NCBI GenBank assembly: GCA_003132665.1
Contig: PKYN01000019.1
Coordinates: 79,696 to 143,695 of the forward strand
Length of the DNA stretch: 64,000 nt
From: Actinomycetota bacterium
GTDB taxonomy: Bacteria; Actinomycetota; Thermoleophilia; Gaiellales; Gaiellaceae
Direction: 5' to 3'
Below the pieces are notes generated by a model. The model did not search any database, was not told the origin of the DNA, and worked only from the letters and a program-made list of their open reading frames with translations. Position 1 is the first letter of the stretch. Each line of letters starts with the position of its first letter. A program made the translations under genes and the position numbers. Of this stretch, positions 44,923 through 53,544 are shown one piece after another.

Positions 44923-46161
44923 TCAATCGGGAGCGCTCGAGCCCGCGACCTCGAAGCGTATGAGATTGGCCGCCTCACGCGCCCGCGCGACCGCTCGCTC
45001 CTGGTCAGGGCCAAGCACCAGCAGCGAGCCCGCACGATCCGAGCGCGAGCGAAACGCAGTAAAGACATAGCCCGGCTCGCGATAGAGGCGCAGGCGCTTG
45101 ACGCCCTCCAGCGCACTCGCCTCCTCGACCCCGTGCACGGCGACGAGTTCGCCCTCCGGCGCAACCAGAAAACGCGTGCAAGCGCCGCCGACGAGCGCCC
45201 GCGGAACCAGAGCTTCGGGATCAATCGTCTCGCCCAGAGAAGCGGCCAATGCAAGCCCGTTCAGCTCGATTCCGAGCGCGGCCTCGACCAGCTCGGCGTC
45301 GTGCCCCCCTCCCAGTCTGGCCGCGAGCTCGACGACAAGCGGCCCCCGCTCGCCCACGATGACCTGAACGTAGCTGGGCCCTTGCTCGATTCCCAGCGCG
45401 GCGGCCGCTCGCCCGGCAATCCCGATCGTCTCCTCCAACTCGGCCTGACCCAACGACGAAGGCCAGGCGTGCTCCAGTGAAACACCGAAGGCGGGCGCCG
45501 CCGCGCTGCGACGATCGGTCACGGCGAGCGCGTGATAGCGGCCGTCGAGCGAGAAGCCGATCACCGTCGCCTCGCGACCGAGCTCGAGCTGCTCGATGAT
45601 GCAGAGCCCTGAGCGCGACGCCGCAAGCGCCTGCTCGACAGCGGACTCGAGCTCCTCGCGACCGCGGGCGAGCGCAAGCCCGCGCTGCCCCTGGCGATCC
45701 GGCGCCTTCACCACCAGCGGAAAGCCGAGCTCGGCGGCCGCGGCTTCGGCTTCCTCGCCGCGGCTCGCAACGGCGTACTTGGCGAAGGGAAGCCCGGCCT
45801 CGGCGAAGCGCTCACGCTGCCGCAGCTTCGAGACTGCAAGCTGAGCGCTCTCCACGCTGAGCGGATGCGGCAAGCCCAGCTTGGCCGAGATGCGCGCCGC
45901 AATCGCAACCGACCAGTCGATCCCGGGCGCGATCACGCCGTCTATCTCCTCCGCCGAGGCCAGGCGCTCGAGCGCCGGCTCGTCCTCGGCCGAGATCAAT
46001 GCACGCCTATCGGCGAGCGGAAAGCCGGGCGCCCCCGGTTCGCGATCGGCGGCGATGACGTAGAGCTCCCGCTGGCGCGCGGCTTCGAGCAGCCCGAGCT
46101 GTCCCGGCCCGGCTCCGAGCACGAGCAACCGCTTCGCCCACACGTGAGAATCGCCGGTCAC
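44923..46161 (-). CDS. ATP-grasp carboxylate-amine ligase (PurK/CarB-like), copy 1
   Basis: About 412 residues from GTG 46161; GTG 46230 and 46143 are alternatives and none has a strong ribosome site. It starts with a PurK/PylC-like N-domain (LLVLGAGPGQLGLLEAA, VIAADREPGAPGF), then the ATP-grasp fold: LGFPLVVKAPDRQGQRG, CIIEQLELGREATVIGFS, and the metal-site region PLVVELAARLGGGHDAELVE. Such ligases join a carboxylate to an amine through an acyl-phosphate. Two further ATP-grasp proteins lie at 47611 and 55096. Substrate unknown; peptide or amino-acid decoration of the glycan is only a guess. Divergent from the gene at 46243. Confidence 0.85.
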   Translation of the reverse strand: MTGDSHVWAKRLLVLGAGPGQLGLLEAARQRELYVIAADREPGAPGFPLADRRALISAEDEPALERLASAEEIDGVIAPGIDWSVAIAARISAKLGLPHPLSVESAQLAVSKLRQRERFAEAGLPFAKYAVASRGEEAEAAAAELGFPLVVKAPDRQGQRGLALARGREELESAVEQALAASRSGLCIIEQLELGREATVIGFSLDGRYHALAVTDRRSAAAPAFGVSLEHAWPSSLGQAELEETIGIAGRAAAALGIEQGPSYVQVIVGERGPLVVELAARLGGGHDAELVEAALGIELNGLALAASLGETIDPEALVPRALVGGACTRFLVAPEGELVAVHGVEEASALEGVKRLRLYREPGYVFTAFRSRSDRAGSLLVLGPDQERAVARAREAANLIRFEVAGSSAPD

Positions 46162-46242
46162 GGAGACCCATTCTCGCGCCTGCGGGCGACGGCGCGCTTT
46201 GCGGAGTTGGCGTTTAGCTGCTCGAGGCACGACAATGGGGTC

Positions 46243-47073
46243 ATGAACGCCGCGCTGGAGGCGCGAGTACGTGAATTACGGGAGGAGAGCCATCACGGCA
46301 CCAGCTGGATGGCCAGACACGCTCTCGAGGCGCTCGTCGCGGCGGTCAAAGACGGCGAGGACCCGGTCGAGGTCGCTCGCATCCTCGCTTCGACTCGAAT
46401 CTCCTTGGGCGCAATCGCCGGTGCAGTCGGCCGCGTGCTGACCGCCGGAACGCCTGAGCAGGTCGTCGCCGAGGCCGAGGCGTTGATCGGCGCGCGCGAC
46501 CGCGCCGCCAAGGCGATCGCGGTAATGCTGGCCGCAGATATCAGGGGCACCGTGATGACGCATTCGGCCTCGTGCACTGTGCACGAAGCGCTCATTCACA
46601 CTCCTCCCGAGCAGGTCTTCTGCACCGTCTCGGAGCCCGGTGGCGAAGGCCGCTGGCTCGCCGCGGATCTGAAGTCGGCGGGCATCAACGTCGAGCTGAT
46701 CGCCGATGCCGAAGGCCCCGACGCCGCGCGCGAGAGCGATCTCGTCCTGCTCGGAGCCGATACGGTCTTCCGGGACGGCTCGCTCGTGAACAAGATCGGA
46801 ACGCTGGGAATCGCCAGCGCCGCGAACGACGCAGGCGTGCCGGTCGTCGTCGCCTGCGAGACATTCAAGCTGGCGCCCTTCGACCCCGAGCAGCCGACGG
46901 AGGACACCTTCGAGCTGATTCCGGCAACGATGATCGACCGCGTCGTGACCGAGGAGGGCTCGGCGGACACCGAAGACGTGACCGCGCTGATAGACCGAAC
47001 GCCGTGTTTGCGTCACGGCTACGACCTTCTGCGTGGCCGCCGCGCCAAGCTCCGCCCCGACGAAGGCGCTTAG
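46243..47073 (+). CDS. eIF-2B-like sugar-phosphate isomerase (R15P/MtnA superfamily)
   Basis: A 276-residue protein from ATG 46243 (the longer frame to 45865 overlaps the divergent gene). The family signatures are clear: IRGTVMTHSASCTVHEAL, LVLLGADTVFRDGSLVNKIG and GTLGIASAANDAGVPVVVACE (read in two parts), with an N-terminal four-helix region. Bacterial and archaeal relatives are ribose-1,5-bisphosphate isomerase, methylthioribose-1-phosphate isomerase and other aldose-ketose isomerases. The length matches the short R15P-isomerase group better than MtnA. Whether it serves the glycan locus or nucleotide salvage cannot be told from context. Confidence 0.85.
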   Translation: MNAALEARVRELREESHHGTSWMARHALEALVAAVKDGEDPVEVARILASTRISLGAIAGAVGRVLTAGTPEQVVAEAEALIGARDRAAKAIAVMLAADIRGTVMTHSASCTVHEALIHTPPEQVFCTVSEPGGEGRWLAADLKSAGINVELIADAEGPDAARESDLVLLGADTVFRDGSLVNKIGTLGIASAANDAGVPVVVACETFKLAPFDPEQPTEDTFELIPATMIDRVVTEEGSADTEDVTALIDRTPCLRHGYDLLRGRRAKLRPDEGA

Positions 47074-47115
47074 CTCGGTCCCCTTCGAGCTCCGCGGCGG
47101 CGTATACCCATTGAG

Positions 47116-47514
47116 ATGAGCCGGCAACTGCTTCTGCTGCCACTGCTGCTGCTGTTCGTACCGGCAGGATGCGGCGATTCCTCCGGCTTGGGCGCGACGA
47201 CCAGTCTCCAGATTACCGTTTGGCCACAGGGCAAGGCGAGCGCGAGCATCAGCTATTCGCTCAGCTGCCCGCAGGGGACGGGCACGCTTCCCGAAGCGCC
47301 TGCGGCCTGCTCGAAGCTGCAGCGAATCGATGTCTCCGCCTTCGCGCCGGTGCCGCCCGGTACAGCCTGCACCGAGATCTACGGCGGCCCGCAGATTGCC
47401 CGGGTAAGCGGGCGCCTGGCGGGCAAGTCGATCAGCGCCGACTTCAGCCGTAGCGACGGCTGCCAGATCGCACGCTGGAGCCGGCTCGCTTTCCTCTTCC
47501 CAACCCCCCCTTGA
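47116..47514 (+). CDS. SSI-like lipoprotein (subtilisin-inhibitor-like fold)
   Basis: A 132-residue secreted protein with a hydrophobic signal peptide and a lipobox, VPAGC, with Cys19 as the lipidation site. The mature part matches the Streptomyces subtilisin inhibitor pattern: LQITVWPQG, SYSLSCPQGTGTLPEAPAAC, then CTEIYGGPQIARVSGRLAG and DGCQIARW. Four Cys are positioned to form the two SSI disulfides. SSI proteins bind serine proteases or act in the cell envelope; the reactive-site loop here is not obvious, so inhibition is not assured. It stands alone between the isomerase and an ATP-grasp gene. Confidence 0.8.
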   Translation: MSRQLLLLPLLLLFVPAGCGDSSGLGATTSLQITVWPQGKASASISYSLSCPQGTGTLPEAPAACSKLQRIDVSAFAPVPPGTACTEIYGGPQIARVSGRLAGKSISADFSRSDGCQIARWSRLAFLFPTPP

Positions 47515-47610
47515 CCCGGCCGGCAAACGGGACGAACCGGATGCTCGGAGCCCCGGCGCCTCATCCTCACTACGATTAGGCGGAGCGCGGCCGGCCGCGC
47601 CCAACCGAAG

Positions 47611-48642
47611 ATGCTCGAGCCGCTCACCATTCTCATCACCGCCGTCGGTTGCCCCGGAACCGTCGCACTGCTGCGCTCGCTGCGCGAGAACGGCGAGCGC
47701 GAGGTGCGCCTGGTCGGGGTGGACATGAACGAGCAGGCGATCGGGCGCCACCTCTGCGACGTGTTTGCGACCGTCCCCGCCGGAAGCGACCCCGGCTTCG
47801 CCGGCGCCATACTCGACATCAGCCGTCGCGAGGGCGTCGACGTCGTCCTGCCTCAGTCGTCGCACACGCTGGAAGGTCTCGCGATCGAGAAGGAAAGCTT
47901 CGGCGACATCGTCGTCGTGGTCGCTTCGATCGAGGCCATCCGGCGCTCCAACGACAAGGCCGAGACGCTGGCGCTCTGCGACAAGATCGGCGTGCGGGCT
48001 CCGGTCTGGCGCCAGGTCGGCACCCCCGAAGAGTTCATGAAGGCCGGTCCCGAGCTCGGCTACCCCGAGCGCGAGATCTGCATGAAGCCGCTCTTTTCCT
48101 CCGGCACGCGCGGTTTCCGCGTCATCTCGGCCACAGCCGACCGGCGCAAGCAGCTGCTCGAGAACCGCCCCGGCATGACCGAGGCACTGAGGCTCGAGGA
48201 GGCAGCCGACCTGGCCGGAGGGTCCGGTGTCGAGTGGCTGCTGATGGAGCTGGCGACCGGCAGGGAGCACACGATCGACGGCTACGCCGAGCACGGCGAG
48301 ATCCTGCTCGGCTACCCGAAGACGCGCGAGGCGATGCGCGCCGGCCTGGCCATGTACTTCGAGACGCTCGACAGCCCCGCGCTGATGGAAGCGGGCGCCA
48401 AGATCATTCGCGAGCTCGATTTCGATGGCTTCTTCAGCGTCAACCTGGTCGGCGACTGCGTGATCGAGATCAACCCGCGCATCTCGACCGTGCCCTACCA
48501 AGAAGATTTCAACTATCCCTATCTGGCACTGAAACGCGCCATCGGCGAGCTCTCGGCCGACAAGCTGCGCGCCTACTCGACGCGCGTCCGCCCCAGCCGG
48601 CGAACTCTCCGCTACTTCGATCAACTCGGTTGGGACGAGTAA
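47611..48642 (+). CDS. ATP-grasp enzyme (CarB-like), copy 2
   Basis: A 343-residue protein: ILITAVGCPGTVALLRSLRE (PylC/CarB-like N-domain), VLPQSSHTLEGLAIEKE, SNDKAETLALCDKIGVRAP, the ATP-binding EICMKPLFSSGTRGFRVIS, VEWLLMELATGREHTIDGYA and FFSVNLVGDCVIEINPRIST with the metal-binding Glu and Asn. Proteins of this type are common in polysaccharide and peptide-modification loci. ATG 47611 lacks a strong ribosome site. It converges on the PIG-L gene with 18 bases between stops. Confidence 0.87.
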   Translation: MLEPLTILITAVGCPGTVALLRSLRENGEREVRLVGVDMNEQAIGRHLCDVFATVPAGSDPGFAGAILDISRREGVDVVLPQSSHTLEGLAIEKESFGDIVVVVASIEAIRRSNDKAETLALCDKIGVRAPVWRQVGTPEEFMKAGPELGYPEREICMKPLFSSGTRGFRVISATADRRKQLLENRPGMTEALRLEEAADLAGGSGVEWLLMELATGREHTIDGYAEHGEILLGYPKTREAMRAGLAMYFETLDSPALMEAGAKIIRELDFDGFFSVNLVGDCVIEINPRISTVPYQEDFNYPYLALKRAIGELSADKLRAYSTRVRPSRRTLRYFDQLGWDE

Positions 48643-48660
48643 GAAAACCCTAGCGCCGCG

Positions 48661-49308
48661 CTAGCCAGCCGGCGAATCGAGCACCAGCCGAGCCACCTTG
48701 AACACCTCGGCGTACGGTCGGCCGACGGTCACGCCGTGCACCCTGGCGAGGCTGCGAATGTAGTCCGGGTCGGAGTACGAGCGGTGGCGCTGCGACGCGT
48801 ACTTGCCGATCGCCTCGACCTTCCGCTCCAGCTCGCTCTCGCCGAAGGCGATGTAGCAGTCGTCCGAGAAGCCGGAGGTGTTCCAGGGCAGCAGGTAGCC
48901 GAGAACGCTCGTGCGCTTGAAGGCGCGCAGTCCTTCATTGGCGATCGTCTGGTGGTCCTGGTGCATGTCGGAGGGCGAGGGCTGGAAGACGACGTCGGGC
49001 TTGAACTCCTTGGCTTCCTTGACCAGCAGCTCGAGGATCTCCTGGCGATGCTCGGGGAAGGTGCGCACGTCGAAGTTGTGCAGATCGATGTCCTCGATCC
49101 CGAGCGCCGCGGTCGCCTCGCGCGCCTCTCGGGCCAGCGTGTCGGGCCGGAAGCCCTCCGGCAGCGAGCGATTGGCGATCGAGAAGGCTATGTAGCGAAC
49201 GTGGCAGTCGGACTCGGCGAGGAGGGCGAGCGTGCCGCCGCAACCCAGCTCACCGTCATCGGTGTGCGGAGCGAGGACTAGAGCGCGCTTCCAGAGGTTG
49301 GCTACCAC
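48661..49308 (-). CDS. PIG-L/LmbE-family N-acetyl-sugar deacetylase
   Basis: A 215-residue zinc hydrolase: ALVLAPHTDDGELGCGGTLA (residues ~10-29, metal ligands H15 and D18 type), VVFQPSPSDMHQDHQTIANE with the third ligand His, and LHNFDVRTFPEHRQEILELL. Family members remove N-acetyl groups from GlcNAc-containing lipids or from mycothiol and teicoplanin precursors. In this locus deacetylation of an amino sugar is likely. GTG 49308 has AAAGG a few bases upstream. It lies 30 bases downstream of the NodB-like gene on the same strand. Confidence 0.9.
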   Translation of the reverse strand: MVANLWKRALVLAPHTDDGELGCGGTLALLAESDCHVRYIAFSIANRSLPEGFRPDTLAREAREATAALGIEDIDLHNFDVRTFPEHRQEILELLVKEAKEFKPDVVFQPSPSDMHQDHQTIANEGLRAFKRTSVLGYLLPWNTSGFSDDCYIAFGESELERKVEAIGKYASQRHRSYSDPDYIRSLARVHGVTVGRPYAEVFKVARLVLDSPAG

Positions 49309-49338
49309 GTTGCCTTTCGAGTCGTTGACCGGCCAGAA

Positions 49339-50583
49339 CTATAGCCGCGCCCCGTTTCGGGCATCGTCGCCGCCGGACGCGCGAGGAAGCTCGGCCGCCG
49401 CTTCGGCGGCCAGCTCGCCGCAGCTCAGGCACACGCCGCCGCGCTCTGTAACGGCGTCGACGAGACGGTAGAAGAGCCTGCCCCAGCCGGGCGCGCCGGC
49501 CGGGTCGAAGCTGCCGGGGTGCCAGAGCAGCGAGAACGCGCCCCCGTTTTCCTGCGCCCAGTCGAGCAGCGCGAGCAGGCGTGGTTCGGCCTGCCGAGCC
49601 GAAAGTCCCAGGTAGTGCTGCTCGGCCAGCGTGGCGTCCATGACGGCGAGCGGAATCTCGATCAGGTCGAAGGGGCGCTCGCGCTCGAAGTTCCAGGGGC
49701 GAAACGGCTGCGCGATGCCGGCGCGGAAACCGGGCTGGTCGGGAAAGCCGAGCGAGCAGTCGTAGCCGAAGCCGAGCTTTTCGATCACGGGAAGGTTGCG
49801 CTGCATGTCGAGGCGCAGGTAGTGAAAGCGCTGCCCGGAAACCGGTCCGGCGAGGTCGCGCAGCCGCTCCGCCTCGAGCGCGAGCTGGCTCGGATCGTCG
49901 GCGGCTGTGTAGCTGCCGTGCAGGGCAACCTCGGCGCCGCCGTCGAGCAGCGTCTCCACCAGTCTCGGGCGAAGCTGGTCGTAAAGCTCGGGCGCGGGGC
50001 CGTCCGCCGGATGACGATGGCCCGCCATGACGAAGAAGGTCGAGCGGGCGCCGTGCCGCTCGAGCTCGGCCGTGACCTGCTCGAAACGCCAGTAGGGGTC
50101 GCTACCGCGCAGCTTGTGCAACGGAACGCCGGCCAGGGCTCTCGCTTCCCCGTACGCCGGCCGAAGCCGGCCCCGTAGAGCGGCGTTCTTGAAGCGCGCC
50201 GCCGAGCCGACTATGGCGCGGCGCCTCCAGCGCCAGGGAACGTCCACGTCGGTTGAGAGAGCGACCGCGAAACGAGCGCCACCCCAGCGGCGCGGCTCCA
50301 CGCCGAGCCTCCGGCGCAGGCGCTCGAGCGGCGGATCGAGCGGATCGAGCGAGGAGTAGGCGGCAAGGAAGCGCCCGTGCTCGTCGCGGCGCCCGTTCAG
50401 TTCCTCCACGCGAGCCAGGTCGAAGAATGCGGCGGCCAGATCGTCTGCCTCGGGCCGCTTGCCGCGCGCCACTTCTTCCCACGCCCGCTCGTCGTAAGGG
50501 AGGTCGTCACCGAAACCGAGCCCGGTCGCCCCGATCGTGTCGAGCACCCAGCGGACTCGCCGCTCGATTTGCGCCGGTATCAC
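49339..50583 (-). CDS. Polysaccharide-deacetylase-like (NodB homology) protein
   Basis: A 414-residue protein. Residues ~1-100 are a helical domain of unknown type; residues ~105-400 resemble a divergent NodB barrel: ALSTDVDVPW (the TxDD-type motif here STDVD), STFFVMAGHRHP, GGAEVALHGSYTAADDPSQL with the His motif, and FSLLWHPGSF near the end. This arrangement occurs in proteins annotated as polysaccharide deacetylases in actinobacterial loci. With the PIG-L gene it gives two deacetylase-type enzymes on one transcript. GTG 50583 is the likely start. Confidence 0.8.
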   Translation of the reverse strand: MIPAQIERRVRWVLDTIGATGLGFGDDLPYDERAWEEVARGKRPEADDLAAAFFDLARVEELNGRRDEHGRFLAAYSSLDPLDPPLERLRRRLGVEPRRWGGARFAVALSTDVDVPWRWRRRAIVGSAARFKNAALRGRLRPAYGEARALAGVPLHKLRGSDPYWRFEQVTAELERHGARSTFFVMAGHRHPADGPAPELYDQLRPRLVETLLDGGAEVALHGSYTAADDPSQLALEAERLRDLAGPVSGQRFHYLRLDMQRNLPVIEKLGFGYDCSLGFPDQPGFRAGIAQPFRPWNFERERPFDLIEIPLAVMDATLAEQHYLGLSARQAEPRLLALLDWAQENGGAFSLLWHPGSFDPAGAPGWGRLFYRLVDAVTERGGVCLSCGELAAEAAAELPRASGGDDARNGARL

Positions 50584-50699
50584 CGGCGTCCTGCTCCCCG
50601 GATCGCCACACCCGCGATGCTAGCTGCTTCCCCCGCCCGATCTCCAGGCGCGCCCCAAATCGCCGCGGGCTCGCTCGGCCGATTACGGCCGGTTGTGAC

Positions 50700-51986
50700 T
50701 CAGCCTTTCGGCTTGGTCAAGCGGCCCTGATAGGCGACTAGCCGTCCGTTCAGCGAGAAAAAGTAGCGCCGGTCGGTCGCGATCCCCGGCGAGTACTTGC
50801 CCATGTGGATGTGCCACACGATCTTGCCGTCTGTGGTGCGGGCGGCGTATGTGTTGCCCTCCAGCGTCGAGAAGAAGACCAGATTCCCGACGACGAGCGC
50901 GGGCGCGAGTAGGCGGCCCGAGACGCGCACTTGCCAGAGAAGCGCCCCGGTCGTAGCCCTGAGCGCGCTCAGATGGTCCGCCAGATCCCCGACGAAGATG
51001 CGGCCGCCGGCAACGGCGGGCGTGGCGTACGCCTGCCCTCCGAGGCTGTGAGTCCAGAAGATGTGCCCGCTCGCCGCCGAGAGCGCGACGACCTTACCCG
51101 AGCGAGCGACCGTGAAGATCCTCCTGCCGTCCGATGACGGGCTGGCGTAGAAGCTCTCGTATCTGAGGTAGTCCCGCCGCACCTTCACGGCCCAAACGCG
51201 GTGACCATTACCGCGACGCACGCAAACGATCAACCCGTTGTAGTTCGTGATGCAAACTCGACCACCGACAACCGAGGGGCTGGAGTTGATGCGACCGCCC
51301 GTGTCATACACCCAAAGCGGTCGTCCGTTCCGAGCCTTCAGCGCATACAGCTTGCCGTCGTGACCACCGACGTAGACGATGCCCCTGACGACAACGGGCG
51401 AAGATTCGATCGGCAGGCTCGTCTCGAGCTGCCATAACAACTGGCCGTCCGAACGCCGGTAGGCGGTCACGGTTCCGGCGTAGGAGGTGACGAACAGGCG
51501 CGGACCGGCGATCGCGGGCGTCGAGGGCATGAAGCCTTTGCTCTTCCGTGACCAGACGGTGCGGCCGGTCTGGGCGTCGATCGCCAGCGTTCCGTCGCGC
51601 TCGAGGTTGACGTAGAGAAAGCCGTCGCAGTAGCTCGGCGGGTACTCCATCAGATCGTGGACGCCGCGCGTCCAGATGACTTTTCCGGGCAGCCCGAGAT
51701 TCACATCCGGCCTGGCGAGCGTCCGCATCGGGTCTCCGCCGAAGTTGTTCCAGCAGGTTTCATCGACGCGGACGCGGGGGGGCTTCTTCGTTGGGCGTGG
51801 CCGCTTCGTCGAGGTCGTGGGCCTCTTGATCGTCACGTTCCCGAGCGAGGTGACGGAGCCGCCGACGCCGGGGCTCTGAAAATGGAGCGCAAGCGCGGCG
51901 CCGAGCGCTCCGAGCACGAGCAATCCAGCGATCCCCAGCGGTATGAGAAATCGCTTTTTCTTGATCCAGCTAGGCAGCCCCGGCAA
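50700..51986 (-). CDS. Membrane-anchored PQQ-type beta-propeller protein
   Basis: A 428-residue protein with a short cytoplasmic N-terminus, one helix (residues ~13-35), a Thr/Lys/Pro-rich linker and a seven- or eight-bladed propeller. Blades are visible as repeated lines: GTLAIDAQTGRTVWSR, GTVTAYRRSDGQLLWQL, GKLYALKARNGRPLWVYD, GKVVALSAASGHIFWTH and DHLSALRATTGALLWQV. The fold (BamB/PQQ_2-like) is used for protein assembly or as a scaffold; no PQQ-binding enzyme motif was noted. Outside location is inferred from the anchor. TTG 51986 is the apparent start. Confidence 0.85.
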   Translation of the reverse strand: MPGLPSWIKKKRFLIPLGIAGLLVLGALGAALALHFQSPGVGGSVTSLGNVTIKRPTTSTKRPRPTKKPPRVRVDETCWNNFGGDPMRTLARPDVNLGLPGKVIWTRGVHDLMEYPPSYCDGFLYVNLERDGTLAIDAQTGRTVWSRKSKGFMPSTPAIAGPRLFVTSYAGTVTAYRRSDGQLLWQLETSLPIESSPVVVRGIVYVGGHDGKLYALKARNGRPLWVYDTGGRINSSPSVVGGRVCITNYNGLIVCVRRGNGHRVWAVKVRRDYLRYESFYASPSSDGRRIFTVARSGKVVALSAASGHIFWTHSLGGQAYATPAVAGGRIFVGDLADHLSALRATTGALLWQVRVSGRLLAPALVVGNLVFFSTLEGNTYAARTTDGKIVWHIHMGKYSPGIATDRRYFFSLNGRLVAYQGRLTKPKG

Positions 51987-52010
51987 CGCGCCGAGTATAG
52001 CTGCGGCCTG

Positions 52011-53447
52011 TTACTCGGCCCGGGCGGCCGGGGGCAGGCACGCCGCCGCAAGCGCCAGCGACCCCCAGGTGATCGGGTCCTCGAAGAAACCGCTGTAGGC
52101 GAGAGAGTGCACGAGCAACACGGCGAACACTGCGGCGAGCGACAGCCCTATCGTCGGGTCGCGCTTCCAGGCCCTCCGCAGCGTGACGTAAGCGCCGGCG
52201 AGCCAGGCCAGGTAAGCCGCGATGCCGAGAATTCCAAGCTCGGCCGCAACGGTCAGCGGCGTCGTGTGCGAGGTGTCTTTCTTGGCGGAGGCGTTGGAAG
52301 CCGATTTGTTCCGGGCGGCGAGCGGCTGCGAGCCGACGCCCACCCCGACCAGAGGATGGTCGGCAAATACGTCAAAAGTGATCGACGCAAGATGCGAGCG
52401 CCCGCTGGTCAGGCGGCGCAGAGAGTGGCCCTGACCGCCTACGGCCGCAATCCCGGCGCCGACGAGCGCCAGCGTGAGAGCGCAGATCGCAACCATCCTG
52501 CGGGTGCGCCGGCCCGCCAGCACCAGCGTGATGCCAACCACCACGATGAAAAGAGCAACCAGGCTCGACTGGGAGTACGAGTAGTACAAGCCGATCCAGA
52601 TGAAGGCGATCAACGCCGCCGTGAGCGCCAGGAGGCGGCGCCTCTGCCACATCAACACAACGAGCACGCTCAATGCCAGAGCGAGATGGCGCCCGTAGAT
52701 ATTCGGGTCGGAGAAGAGCGAATTGGTACGGAAGAAGCTGGTGTAGATGTTCGACACCTCGAGCTTGCCCGAGAAGTAGATGTGACCGGTTACTTCCTCC
52801 CACAGGCCGAAGGCCGAGAAAGCGACCGCCTCTCCGATCAGAACGAAGGCCAGGGCCTTCGGTAGCCACGAACGGGCGGGCTCGTGAACCACAACGGCAA
52901 CGAGCGCCAGGAAGGGGAAGAGAAAGGCGGCGAGCTCGATCGAGCCCGCCTTCACGTCCTTGGCCCAGAGCAGGGAGAGCGCATACAGGAAGATCAAAAC
53001 CGCGCTTGGAACGGCAAGCGAGCGAGGGATGCGACGTGCCGGCCCGTTCCGAAACAACCTCCAGGCGAGCGCAAGCCCGGCCGCCGCGAGCACTCCGTAC
53101 AGGGGCAGAAGCAGGCTTGCGTGTTGCGAGCCGAGCGAGACTCCTATCCGGAAGGGGGCGGCGACGAGCAACGCGACCGGCGCGGCTCCGGGGTGCCGGT
53201 TGAACAGGAAGGCGATGCCGAGAACGACCAGCCCCGCTCCAACGAGCGCCACGGCCCGCGTTGGCGAGGTGACCAGGAGCTTCAGATCGTTCCCCGGAAC
53301 GAGCGCAAACGCCATCCACACCTCGGCCGCGAGCAACAGGCCCAGGCCCACGAGAATCACTCGATTCCCGCCCAGCAACACCGGGAAGCAGGCGAGCGCC
53401 CCCAGAACTGCGGCCACATAGGCCAGGTCGGCATGAGCATGAGACAT
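52011..53447 (-). CDS. O-antigen ligase-like membrane protein
   Basis: A 478-residue polytopic protein, with 12 or so helices. It has SFFRTNSLFSDPNIYGRHLAL and a Wzy_C region DVFADHPLVGVGVGSQPLAA followed by HTTPLTVAAELGILGIAAYL. It ends with SLAYSGFFEDPITWGSLALA. These same three signatures occur in the protein at 60201, so the two form a separate pair among the six ligase-like proteins here. ATG 53447; divergent from the GT4 at 53545. The stop lies 24 bases before the beta-propeller start, so both are likely on one transcript. Confidence 0.87.
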   Translation of the reverse strand: MSHAHADLAYVAAVLGALACFPVLLGGNRVILVGLGLLLAAEVWMAFALVPGNDLKLLVTSPTRAVALVGAGLVVLGIAFLFNRHPGAAPVALLVAAPFRIGVSLGSQHASLLLPLYGVLAAAGLALAWRLFRNGPARRIPRSLAVPSAVLIFLYALSLLWAKDVKAGSIELAAFLFPFLALVAVVVHEPARSWLPKALAFVLIGEAVAFSAFGLWEEVTGHIYFSGKLEVSNIYTSFFRTNSLFSDPNIYGRHLALALSVLVVLMWQRRRLLALTAALIAFIWIGLYYSYSQSSLVALFIVVVGITLVLAGRRTRRMVAICALTLALVGAGIAAVGGQGHSLRRLTSGRSHLASITFDVFADHPLVGVGVGSQPLAARNKSASNASAKKDTSHTTPLTVAAELGILGIAAYLAWLAGAYVTLRRAWKRDPTIGLSLAAVFAVLLVHSLAYSGFFEDPITWGSLALAAACLPPAARAE

Positions 53448-53544
53448 AGGCTTGCGCCGCAGACACTAGCGGCTGAGTAATGGCCGCAAGCGCACCCGGC
53501 ACGCCCGTTCGCCCGGGCCTTATGCTGGCGCTGTTCGCTCACGC

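Noticed and set aside
43783-45480. 565-codon plus-strand frame
   Set aside because: Antisense to a clear GT2 and an ATP-grasp gene; no motif and unlike codon use.
46276-48624. Very long minus-strand open frame (782 codons)
   Set aside because: It runs antisense to three well-supported plus-strand genes (eIF-2B-like, SSI-like, ATP-grasp) and its translation has no recognisable motif; long shadow frames are expected in GC-rich coding DNA.
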